From: Aureococcus anophagefferens
Lineage: Eukaryota; Sar; Pelagophyceae; Pelagomonadales; Pelagomonadaceae
Assembly: GCF_000186865.1 (NCBI RefSeq)
Contig: NW_008705600.1
Coordinates: 64,756 to 100,706, forward strand
DNA: 35,951 nt
Direction: 5' to 3'
Position 1 is the first letter of the stretch. Each line of letters begins with the position of its first letter. The notes beneath the pieces were generated by a model. It did not search any database. It had not been told where the DNA came from and worked only from the letters and a program-made list of their open reading frames with translations. The translations under genes and the position numbers were made by a program. Shown in pieces: positions 26,501-33,964 of the stretch.

Positions 26501-26694
26501 CGGCGGCCGTCGTCGACCGGGGCCGGTGCGTCGGCGTCGTCACGCGGGAGCGCCTCGCGCCCGCGTCCCTCGCCGAGGCCGCGGCGCGGCTCGAGCGCGC
26601 GGCCGCGGCGCGCGAGGCCGCGGACGACCGGCGGACCGCCATGACGGCCCTCATGGGCCACGGCGACGCCCGGCTCTGGGGCTGGCCGCCCTAA
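23584..26694 (+). CDS. Divergent CLC-family chloride channel/transporter (gapped model)
   Basis: Proposed exons: 23584 to the N gap; after the gap to 24448; 24544-25456; 25657-26113; 26246-26694. The last three are supported by exact introner excision; the 24449-24543 intron (GTAGTAGG to TCGTAG) is only frame-consistent. CLC hallmarks are LAVASGLPLG, GAALGT, GLGAPVSAAAAA, GLDLPGGAVAPAVAAGALLGRG, and VVGAAAAVPGAVRGVPAALAAA, followed by two CBS-like regions (YCVVDGDGALVGTVPLSTV; VDRGRCVGVVTRE). Key ion-pathway motifs are altered: the GSGIPE position reads about GAAGGAAAAE and GKEGP reads GLVVP, so the gating glutamate is absent as read. It may be a degenerate transporter, or the region around the gap may be misassembled. 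Extremely Ala-rich. Confidence 0.62.
24068..24144. other. Assembly gap (77 N)
   Basis: A run of N inside the CLC gene, in an Ala-coding, extremely GC-rich stretch. The reading frame before and after the gap differs by one, so the true length or an intron inside the gap cannot be decided. Confidence 0.99.
25465..25656 (+). mobile_element. Introner family A, copy 4 (intron 25457-25656)
   Basis: A 192-bp sense-oriented element between exact GCCGGCGG duplications at 25457-25464 and 25657-25664. It starts CAGGGCAGCAAAAGAG and ends CCCTTGTCCTGCCCAG. Removing 200 nt as a GC-AG intron restores AVAEAGGDAAALGP in the CLC domain. Confidence 0.95.
26122..26245 (+). mobile_element. Introner family B, copy 2, internally deleted (intron 26114-26245)
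   Basis: A 124-bp element starting CTGTGTGGAAATC and ending GAGTTCCACGCAG, the same termini as copy 1. It lacks about 79 bp between GGCTGAT and ATTGAAG. The flanking 8-mers are GCCGAGGC and GCCTCGGC, with two mismatches, so the duplication has partly decayed. Splicing as a GC-AG intron of 132 nt keeps frame: RAAGLGDGAAH. Confidence 0.85.
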
Positions 26695-26779
26695 GGGACG
26701 TTGTGGCGCGTCGTCTGTGGGGAATGTCCCGGGGGTCGCGGGTCTCGCACTTGGCCTCGCCTCGCAAGTTACAAGTTAC

Positions 26780-27631
26780 TCAGCGTAGGAAGTCGCCGAG
26801 GAGGAGCTTGCGCGCCTGCTCGTAGATGAGGAACGTGAGCACCGTCGACGGCAGGAACCGCGCCCAGAGCGGCAGCCAGCCGCGGACGAAGACGCGCGGC
26901 CCGCGCGCCGCGAGGAGGCCCCGCGCGCAGGCCGCGACGCCGCCGGCGCCCGGGGGCGACGCCTGGTAGTGCGTCAGCGTCACGTCGAGCGGGACCATGG
27001 CCGTCGTCAGCGAGACCGACGCGCACAGCGACGCGGCGCAATGTAACGCGGGCCCGTCGTCCAGCAACCCCCGGTCCACGGCGAAGCCCTTGGCCGAGTC
27101 GTAGGTCGCGAGCTGCGTGCCGGACATGACCGCGCCGCGCGCGACGAGGAGCGGCGCGCCCCGCCAGAGCGCCCGTACGCCCGGCGCCGCGAGGCGCCGG
27201 AGCGTCGCGAGGCCCGGCCCGAGGTCGCGCACGTGCGCGACGCGCGTCGCGTAAAAAAAAGGCGCGGCGACGCTGTAGCCCAGCGCGCCGCCCGCGAGGC
27301 CCGACGCGTACATGAAGAGCGGCGACCGCCGCGCCTCGGCCGGCGCGAACGAATCGCGGAGCGTCGGGTACAGACCGATCCGCGTGCCCACGGAGATCGT
27401 GCAGGCGCACACGTTCGTCGCGAGGCCCGGCCGCCAGAGGCCGCGCCAGAGGCCGTCGCCGGCGACGAGCGCGCGCGCGAAGGCGGCGACGCCGCCGCCG
27501 CTGTGCGGCGCGACCTGGAAGCGGCTCTTGAGGCAGTCGAGCGGGTTCGTGAGCGCGATGACGGCGCTGCCCGTGAGGCACGACGCGCCGATGTTCGCGT
27601 TCCGCCTCCAGGCCTCGGTCCGGGCGGCCAT
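26780..27631 (-). CDS. Mitochondrial carrier (SLC25) family protein
   Basis: Intronless, 283 residues, a normal carrier length. Three Solcar repeats are visible: NPLDCLKSRFQ in the first, a degenerate second (APFFYATRVAHVRD) and VPLDVTLTHYQ in the third; LWRGLWRPGL, LWRGAPLLVARG and VFVRGWLPLWARF are the even-helix motifs. The general pattern resembles the dicarboxylate/oxoglutarate or uncoupling group, but the second repeat's PX[DE] signature is lost, so substrate cannot be assigned. No plastid-type leader, unlike the other carrier gene in this window. Confidence 0.8.
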   Translation of the reverse strand: MAARTEAWRRNANIGASCLTGSAVIALTNPLDCLKSRFQVAPHSGGGVAAFARALVAGDGLWRGLWRPGLATNVCACTISVGTRIGLYPTLRDSFAPAEARRSPLFMYASGLAGGALGYSVAAPFFYATRVAHVRDLGPGLATLRRLAAPGVRALWRGAPLLVARGAVMSGTQLATYDSAKGFAVDRGLLDDGPALHCAASLCASVSLTTAMVPLDVTLTHYQASPPGAGGVAACARGLLAARGPRVFVRGWLPLWARFLPSTVLTFLIYEQARKLLLGDFLR

Positions 27632-27798
27632 GGTCGCGCGGCAAGCGGCCCGCCTCGGCGCTTGCGCCTGTCCCACCTTTTACCACAGACGGCATGTTGA
27701 AGGTCAACATGGCAGCCCATTTAGCGCCGCGAATTTCCGGCCAGTGCGCGTTCCTGGGAGAGTTTGCGGGCTCTCCGAACGTAAACACACCCGACACC

Positions 27799-28641
27799 AT
27801 GGGCAACGGCGCGAGCACGCTCGACAACGCGGGGCCGCTGCAGCTCCCCGTGAGCCCCCGGAGCGCCAAGGGCAACCGCAAGACCTCGAAGACGAAGAAG
27901 ATGGGCAAGAAGGGCACCCGCGACGACGACTTCGTGAACCCCATGTTCATCGGCGACCGCGGCGCGGCGCCGTCGCCGCGCGGAAACGGCGCGCGCGCGT
28001 TCGACGCGCTGGCTCTCTCGACGCGGTCGCCGGCGACGCCGAACCGCTGCCAGCTCGTGCGAAAGGACGGCGCGTACGCGCTCTACGACCGCCGCGGCGC
28101 GCTGCTCCTGACAGCCAAGGCGACGAGCCCTTTCGGCATTCTCGCGGGCGGCTGGTCCGTCTTCGCGGACGGGAAGCTGCTGGGCAAGGCCGTCGCCGCG
28201 GACCTCGAGGCGACGCGGTACACGTTCGCGCCGGCGCGGTCGGCCGACGCGGCGGCGGCGATGCGCTTCGCGCCGAACCCCGTGAACCGGGCCCTGCCCC
28301 CGGCGCTAACTCTCGTCGTGCCACTCGCCGGAATGATGAACGCCGCGGACGCGCTCGGCCACCTCCGCTTCGGCGGCGACGACGGGTCCCTCGCGCGGCT
28401 CACCAGCGTGCCCGTGCACTGGGACGGCGAGGGCTGGGTGCTCCACTTCCCCAAGGACGTCGACGTGCGGCCCAGCGCGAAGAATTTCCAGTTGGCGGAC
28501 CGCGCGGGCCGCGTGTGCCTCACGCTCGCGCGGACCATGGCCGACACGTACTGCGTCGAGTTCGCCGCGCCGCTCTCCGAGTTCACGGCGCTCTGCGCCT
28601 GCCTCGCGTCGATCAAGTCCTACCGCGCCTTCCAGTCCTAG
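27799..28641 (+). CDS. Tubby-like protein with putative N-myristoylation site
   Basis: Intronless, 280 residues. The C-terminus (PSAKNFQL, DTYCVEFAAPLSEFTALCACLASI) matches the end of the tubby beta-barrel domain, which binds phosphoinositides and, in animals, links membrane lipids to ciliary trafficking. The barrel starts near residue 75 (RCQLVRKDGAYALYDRRG). The N-terminus MGNGAST fits an N-myristoylation signal and is followed by a basic KGNRKTSKTKKMGKKG stretch, together a likely membrane anchor. The ATG in ACACCATGG was chosen over an in-frame ATG at 27694 because of the context and the myristoylation site. Starts 167 bp from the divergent carrier. Confidence 0.78.
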   Translation: MGNGASTLDNAGPLQLPVSPRSAKGNRKTSKTKKMGKKGTRDDDFVNPMFIGDRGAAPSPRGNGARAFDALALSTRSPATPNRCQLVRKDGAYALYDRRGALLLTAKATSPFGILAGGWSVFADGKLLGKAVAADLEATRYTFAPARSADAAAAMRFAPNPVNRALPPALTLVVPLAGMMNAADALGHLRFGGDDGSLARLTSVPVHWDGEGWVLHFPKDVDVRPSAKNFQLADRAGRVCLTLARTMADTYCVEFAAPLSEFTALCACLASIKSYRAFQS

Positions 28642-28665
28642 TGGGGCGAATTTAGTTGTTTTTTG

Positions 28666-29663
28666 TCACGACGGCCGGTCCTCGCGCGGCGGGCAGACAA
28701 CGTCGACGTAGAAGGACTCGTGGGCCCGGGAGAGGCCATCGAAGGCCGCGGCGACGTCCGGGATGCGTCGGCTCTCGCGGAACGCCGCCCGCTCGGGCGC
28801 GCAGCCGAGGTCCGCCTCGTCGAGGAGCCCCAAAAACTCCGCGTAGTCGTAGAGGTAGCCGCGGCCGTGGCCGTAGGCGGTGAAGATGTTGTTGAGCGTC
28901 GCGGCGCCCGGCGGCAGGTCGAAGAGGTCGCCGTTGAGCCGGTGGCGCGCGGCGAGGAACGACCCGTCGCCGAGGTAGGACGCCGCGTACGCGGCGAGGT
29001 CGGGCCTGGGCAGCACAAGGGTGCGACACGCCCGACTTCAAAGGCTCCGCTCTCGGCCGGTTCCCACTCGTTTCGGCTGATTTTTCGACGAGCGATCATC
29101 TCTCGGAGCGTGCTCGACGCGTGGATGCTTTTCTTGGAACGCGCGCGCGCGGAAATATCACCTTGAAGCGACGTTGCATCACCCGTTCGCGGCCCCGGGT
29201 CGGGCGACGACACCCTGAGGACGCCGCCGCGCGAGAGGAGCCGCCGCGCCTCCCTGAGGAAGGCGAGCGCGCCCGACCGGGGCACGTGCTCGATGAAGTG
29301 CTCCGCGTAGACGTAGTCCACGGCCCCGTCGGGCAGCGGGAACGGCTCCGTCGCGTCGTGCCTCAAAAAGTAGCGCCGGCCGCCCGCGAGGCCGTCGACG
29401 CCGACGAAGGGCGCGTCGACGCCGGCGGCCGCGACGGGGCTCGCGAGGTCGCTGTTCAGCGCGCCGGACCGCAGCGCCGGCCCGCAGCCCACGTGGAGGC
29501 CCTCGACGCCGAGGGCGCGCCAGACGCGCGTCGTCGCCTCGCCGTAGGCCGGCAGGGCCAGGGCGACGACGGTGACGTTGACCGGGGCCTGGGCCGCCGC
29601 CGACGCCGCGAGGAAGAGCGCGGCGCGACTCATGCGCGCCTGGCGCACGCGGCGGCGCGGCAT
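28666..29663 (-). CDS. SAM-dependent methyltransferase (class I)
   Basis: Two exons, 29663-29206 and 29005-28666, total 265 residues, across an introner intron 29006-29205; splicing restores LRVSSPDLAAYAAS. Motif I is LHVGCG (56-61), followed by LNSDL, FLRHDATEPFPLPDGAVDYVYAEHFIEHV (the methyltransferase-11 pattern), LREARRLLSRGGVLRVSSPD and the downstream FTAYGHGRGYLYDYAEF. The N-terminus has a signal-like MSRAALFLAASAAAQA stretch from an internal ATG at 29633, so the protein may enter the secretory pathway or an organelle. Methyl acceptor unknown. Confidence 0.82.
29006..29197 (+). mobile_element. Introner family A, copy 5 (intron 29006-29205)
   Basis: A 192-bp element between exact GGTCGGGC duplications at 28998-29005 and 29198-29205. 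It lies antisense to its minus-strand host. The host-strand intron starts GCCCGACC and ends CCCAG, 200 nt. The low-coordinate end is canonical (CTGGGCAGCACAAGGGTG) while the high end has diverged (CACCCGTTCGCGGCCCCG). Confidence 0.93.
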
Positions 29664-29802
29664 GGTGTTTAGGCGTCTCACGAGAGCAGCTCCATCGTGA
29701 GGGGGCAGCTCATCGTTCAACGTTCAAGAGAATGTTCAAGGTGAAGCGAAGCGCCTAGAGCTGCCGCAGGCGATAGGCCAGCTCCCCGCCTCCATCGCAG
29801 CC

Positions 29803-30393
29803 ATGTCTCGCCACCCGTCGGCCCTGCGCAAGGTCAAGTCCGGCGCGGCGTCGCAGCGCGTCGCGCGGGCCGCCGGCTCGGCCGGCGACGTCGCCGTCGC
29901 GGCGGCGCCGGCGGCGCCCAAGGACGCGGCGCCCGCCGCCGAGGCGCCCGCCGCCGAGGCGCCTGCGCCGGACGCCGCCGCGCCGCGGGGCGCGGACGTC
30001 TCCGGGCGGAACGTGAGCGGGCGGTCGTGGAAGCCCAAGGCGTCGCGGCGGAGCTCCGCGCTCAAGTCCGGGCCGCCGCGCAAGTCCTGGGCCGAGAAGA
30101 CCGCCGACCGCGAGGAACGGCGCGCGGTCCGCGAGAAGGAGGCGGAGCTCGTCGAGGAGCGCAAGGCGCGCATCCTCGAGTCGAAGAAGTACCGCGACGC
30201 GAAGAAGGCGCGGAAGCAGCGCAACGAGTTCAAGAACGCGCGGTACCAGGTCATCACGAACGAGCACACGGTCAAGTCCATGTCGAAGAAGCAGCTCCGC
30301 CAGGTCAAGCGCACGCGCGTGTCCCAGGAGGGCGAGATCGAGCTCGTCGACGCCTACGCGCCCACGCGCGACGCGAAGAAGCCCCGGCGCTAG
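29803..30393 (+). CDS. CGR1: CGR1-family rRNA-processing protein
   Basis: Intronless, 196 residues. The C-terminal half matches CGR1/CCDC86 proteins: SGRSWKPKASRRSS, PPRKSWAEKTADRE, a long charged helix, then QRNEFKNARYQVITNEHTVKSMSKKQLRQVKR. In yeast Cgr1 acts in the nucleolus in 60S ribosome biogenesis. The N-terminal 60 residues are Ala/Pro-rich and contain a duplicated AEAPAAEAPA. The sequence is very basic, as expected for a nucleolar protein. Confidence 0.86.
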   Translation: MSRHPSALRKVKSGAASQRVARAAGSAGDVAVAAAPAAPKDAAPAAEAPAAEAPAPDAAAPRGADVSGRNVSGRSWKPKASRRSSALKSGPPRKSWAEKTADREERRAVREKEAELVEERKARILESKKYRDAKKARKQRNEFKNARYQVITNEHTVKSMSKKQLRQVKRTRVSQEGEIELVDAYAPTRDAKKPRR

Positions 30394-30470
30394 CGCGCGC
30401 GGCTCTAACGTGGAACGGCGCAAACCCGCCCGCCGGGGCGCTCGTCGCACGAGGCGATGCACACCGCGTC

Positions 30471-31657
30471 TTACGCCGCCGGCTCGCTCGCGCCGTCGCC
30501 CGGCGCGGGCCGGCTCGCGTCCCGGCGCGCGTCGCCGGCGAGGTCCAGGTCCGCCTGGGAGAGGACGCCCGTCTTGTCCGCGTCGAGGGCGTCGAAGCGC
30601 GCGTGCGCGTCGTCGAGGTCGCCGGGCGCGACGAGGCCCTGCTTCACGAGGAGGAGGAGCGTGAACTCGTCGCGGGAGATGTTCGAGGAGTTCCTGGAGA
30701 GCCCCAGGTCCGTGACGACGGCGCCGCGCGCGAGCTCCGCGAGCGTCGCGGGCGTGAGCTCCGGGTACCTGGGCGGGAAAAGAGTGCGACATGCCCAAAG
30801 GCTCCTATCTCGGTCATGTTGCGCTCGTTTCGGCTCATTCTTGGACGAGCGATGATCTCTCGGAGCGCTCTCGAAGCCTGGATGCTTTTTCTGGAGCGCG
30901 CGCGCGCGGACCACCCACGTCGAAGCGACGTCGAATCGCCCGTGTCCCGCTCCGCGGGGTACGACACGAGCGCCGCGCGCCGCGCGGCCGCGAGCTCGCG
31001 CTCGAGGGGCGCGACGGCGAGCGCGCCGACCAAATTCGAGAAGGTCACGGCGGACAACAGGCCAAAGGCCGCCGCGAAGGGCCGGCCCGCGGCCGACGGG
31101 ACGACGTCGCCGTAGCCCGTCGTCGTCGCGACCATGACCGACAGGTAGAGCGCGTCGCCCCACGCGAGGCCGTCGCAGCGCCGCAGCCCCGCGGCGCCGA
31201 ACAGGAGGAGGCACGCCGCCGCGAGGCCGAGGCGGAGCCCGGACCGCCGCCGCCGCCGGCCCGGGTTTCTTTGCCGAGCGACCCAGTCGTCGACGACGCG
31301 CGCGGCGAGCGTGCCCACGAGGCCGAAGCCCGCGAGGGCGACGCCGCAGCAGACGGCGCGGCCCGCGGGCGTTATCGGCGCGACGTCGCCGAAGCCCGTC
31401 GTCGTGGCCGTCGTGGCGACGAGCCACGCGGCGTCCGGCAGCGAGCACTCGAGCCGCGACAGCGCGAGCGTCGCGGACGCCGCGAGGGCCGCGAAGGCCG
31501 CGAGCGCCTTCGCGATCGGCAGGCGCGGCGCCGGCTGGACCACCGGCGGGGCCTTGAGGGACGTGCCGCGCCGGCCGCCGCGGACGAGCGCCGTGGGCAG
31601 CGGCGGCAGGCCCCGGCGCCGTTTTGGCGTGTTGTTTGCGTTGATGATGGCGGCCAT
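30471..31657 (-). CDS. Two-pore-domain K+ channel with EF-hand
   Basis: Two exons, 31657-30963 and 30768-30471, 330 residues, across an introner intron 30769-30962; splicing restores AALVSYPELTPATL. Two selectivity filters are present, TTTGFGD (85-91) and TTTGYGD (178-184), each after a pore helix and between hydrophobic segments, the TPK/KCO layout of plants and algae. The C-terminus has an EF-hand loop DADKTGVLSQAD (294-305), implying calcium control. In-frame ATGs at 31723 and 31777 would add 22 or 40 residues made of two copies of a hydrophobic segment (AMLALLLLAP, AVLALLLLAP). I used 31657 as the conservative start. Confidence 0.84.
30769..30954 (+). mobile_element. Introner family A, copy 6, diverged (intron 30769-30962)
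   Basis: A 186-bp antisense copy, the most diverged of the six: it lacks the AAATTC stretch after GTGCG and has several substitutions (GTCGAAGCGACGTCGAATCG). Flanks are CCGGGTAC (30761-30768) and CGGGGTAC (30955-30962), one mismatch. The intron reads GTACCCCG to CCCAG on the host strand, 194 nt, and excision keeps frame. Confidence 0.9.
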
Positions 31658-32734
31658 GCGGGGGAGCCGCGGTCGTTTCGGCGCGAGCAGCAGCAGCGCG
31701 AGCATGGCAGGGCCGCTGCCCATCGTTGTTTGTGGTGCGAGCAGCAGCAGCGCGAGCACGGCAGCGCTGCTGCCCATACTCGACTGCGAGCTGTGGCAGA
31801 TTGGCGCCGGCACTGGCTTCGGGGAGTGGGGGGGTTACCGCAATGTTTGCGAACGGCCCGGAGGCGCCTCAGCAGGCAGTTCTAGGTGGAGCAGAAACGC
31901 TGCGATAGCGACAAGGAAGTTCAGTATTTTTAGAGGCTGAATCGGGAGAGAGGGGCGCAGCGATTTGACTGGGACGACATCAAGGGCATCCCGCCGGCGC
32001 AGGTGGCCCTGTGGGAGCTGATGCTCACGCCGCCCTCGCAGGACTCGCTCACCGTCCGGGAGCCTACTATGCCTGGACTTGCTTTAGCATTCCGCCTTCT
32101 CCTGATACGAAGGACGTAGGGTCAGAGTGGAGCTCTGTGTGGTCGAGACTAGGCACGCAACTCTCATAGGCTAGAGAGTTTTCCCTAGTTATTGCTGATA
32201 ACGTCTTCATGAGACACAACTTGCGAGTTGCAAAAGGCAGCAATTCGTTTCCGCCCTACTTGTATCGTGCTCATGCTGCTATTAGAGGATGGGTCACTAG
32301 AGCCGCAGCGCCGTCGTTGCCGCGCGCGATGCGCGGTCAGCTAACTGCACCAGACGAAGCTGTCAACCTCCAGTTCAAGGCCGAGGTGGAGCGCGGAAAC
32401 GCTCAGGTCAGAGGAATAATCCTGATGATAAAGAGACAGATGAGCCAAGCATTACATGCCCGTGATGTCGAACTCGTCGAGGCGCCGCCAGCCTGGGAAC
32501 TTAGAGGCGTCGACGGACCACACCAGGGTGCTACCGGCGTCCTTCACCTCCAGGGGGGAGCCTCGGCAGGAAGACGCGCACCACACGCACGACCGCCTGG
32601 CCGCCGCCTCGCAACAGCATCATCAACTGTGACGCGTCAACCGACATCAAGAATCAACGGCGTCCAGCTCATTTTTGGCGCCTCGTGTCCCGAAAACTGA
32701 GGCAGACGCCTCGAACTCGCCTTTCCGCGACGCC
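31658..32734. other. Gene-poor interval with possible gene relic
   Basis: No confident gene in about 1.1 kb. From about 32060 to 32690 the sequence is clearly less GC-rich than the neighbouring genes. At 31958-32062 a short frame with gene-like codon use reads RFDWDDIKGIPPAQVALWEL then LMLTPPSQDS, and fades into low-GC sequence with stops; this looks like an exon relic of unknown origin. A 163-codon open frame at 32209-32700 begins with ATG but has no recognisable pattern, and I do not call it. Confidence 0.45.
31683..31780 (-). repeat. 54-bp in-frame tandem duplication upstream of the K+ channel
   Basis: GCGAGCAGCAGCAGCGCGAGCA minus its last bases starts at 31683 and again at 31737, each copy running to GCTGCCCAT. 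The 54-bp period equals 18 codons, so both copies are in frame with the channel on the minus strand and encode GSGPAMLALLLLAP and GSSAAVLALLLLAP. Confidence 0.85.
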
Positions 32735-33088
32735 ATGCGGATCCTCTACGCCCTGGTCGCCGCGACGGCCTTCGCCTTCGCCCCCGCCGCCCCGCCGAGG
32801 ACAGCCGTCGCCCCGGGCGCGACGCGACGAGGGCGCGACGGGAAGATCTACGTCGGCGAACCGGAGCCCATCGAGCAGGTGGGCGACCTGCTGCGCAACC
32901 TCGGGCGGGGCCTCGAGCAGGGCGCGCGGGGCGTCATGGACGACGTCTTCGGCAAGCAGCCCGTGCTGAACCCGATCCCCATCGAGATGCCCCCCGAGGA
33001 GCCGGAGGCGATCCCGGAGAAGGACCCCTTCGACTTCCCGCCGCCGAGCCGACCACACGGCGGCGACTGGGGCCTGGACAGGTTCTAG
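32735..33088 (+). CDS. Small predicted plastid-targeted protein
   Basis: Intronless, 117 residues. The leader MRILYALVAATAFAFAPAAP has a signal peptide ending in AFAFAP, a near-perfect heterokont plastid cleavage motif, followed by a basic transit-like stretch (RTAVAPGATRRGRDG). The remaining 85 residues contain a short helix (IEQVGDLLRNLGRGLEQGARG) and a proline-rich acidic tail. No family recognised. The ATG at 32735 was chosen because it directly precedes the signal peptide. Confidence 0.78.
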   Translation: MRILYALVAATAFAFAPAAPPRTAVAPGATRRGRDGKIYVGEPEPIEQVGDLLRNLGRGLEQGARGVMDDVFGKQPVLNPIPIEMPPEEPEAIPEKDPFDFPPPSRPHGGDWGLDRF

Positions 33089-33273
33089 GGCCGCGGCGCC
33101 GCCGCCGACGCTGTACACATTCGCCGCCGATCGAGGCGGTCCGCGCGGTTCGGGCGCGGCCCGTTCGAACGCGCGGCGCGCGTTCCCCGCTGGTCATAAC
33201 GGAGCGCTCGCCTGTGCCTCGCGGCTCCCCGGGGCGCGGGGTCCACGTAGGGACGTCGAGACAAAACACCGGG

Positions 33274-33909
33274 TTACACGTCGAAGGCCCCGCGCCTCGC
33301 CTCCGCGAACGTCCGCGCGAGGGGGCTCCGCCGCGCGGCGTCGCCGCCGCGGTCCTTGCGGACGCGCGCCTCGGCGGCGTTGAGGCCGACGACGAGGGCG
33401 CACACGTGGAGCGCGCCGACGTAGGCCGCCCAGGGCAGCGGCCGCGTCCGTTTGCCCAGGACGCCGAGCTCGAAGCCGCGCCGGAGCGCGTCGCGCGCGT
33501 GGTGGCTGCCGACGGCGGCGAAGACGAGCGCGGCGGCGCGGCCGCGGCCGAGCGCGAAGGCGAGCAAAACGGCGGCGAGCAGGAACGTCGCCGCGTGCGC
33601 CGGCGGCCGCCGCGGGAGGCTCGTCGCCGCGGAGAGCCGCGGCGACCGCGCGGCCAGGAAGTGGTCGGCGTCGACGAGACACGCACAGAGGGCACACGCG
33701 GCGGCGGTCCGCGGCCGCACCGCGCCGACGGCGGCGTAGGAGCCCGCGCCGGCGACGAGGAAGCCGACGGCGCCGTGGACGGCGTTGTCGGCGACGGCCG
33801 CGCAGACCGGCCTCCAGGACGCGCCGAAGGCGTCGCAGGCCAGCGGCAGCGCTTCCAACACGTGCGCGGCGACCGTGAGCGCGGCCGCGGCGACAACACA
33901 GCGCATCAT
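33274..33909 (-). CDS. TMEM267-like multi-pass membrane protein
   Basis: Intronless, 211 residues, with several hydrophobic segments. The ordered motifs ADNAVHGAVGFLVAG, LVDADHFLAARS, LPRRPPAHA and GSHHARDALRRGF place His and Asp residues as in TMEM267/YdjM-type membrane proteins, some of which resemble metal-dependent hydrolases. Function is unknown in this family. The start is the first of two adjacent ATGs before a hydrophobic stretch (VVAAAALTVAAHVLEAL). Starts 55 bp from a divergent plastid-protein gene. Confidence 0.68.
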   Translation of the reverse strand: MMRCVVAAAALTVAAHVLEALPLACDAFGASWRPVCAAVADNAVHGAVGFLVAGAGSYAAVGAVRPRTAAACALCACLVDADHFLAARSPRLSAATSLPRRPPAHAATFLLAAVLLAFALGRGRAAALVFAAVGSHHARDALRRGFELGVLGKRTRPLPWAAYVGALHVCALVVGLNAAEARVRKDRGGDAARRSPLARTFAEARRGAFDV

Positions 33910-33964
33910 CGGCGGCAGCACCTGCCCTCTCGACCGGCTCGACCTCGTCACGTGATCACACACG
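33910..33964. promoter_or_regulatory. Very short bidirectional promoter region
   Basis: 55 bp between divergent ATGs. It includes CGTCACGTGATCACACACG with an E-box-like CACGTG. No TATA box seen. The assignment rests on position. Confidence 0.45.

Noticed and set aside
32209..32700. 163-codon open frame
   Set aside because: Starts with ATG but lacks any recognisable motif, ends in Arg/Ala-rich sequence and overlaps the leader region of the plastid gene; possible but unsupported.
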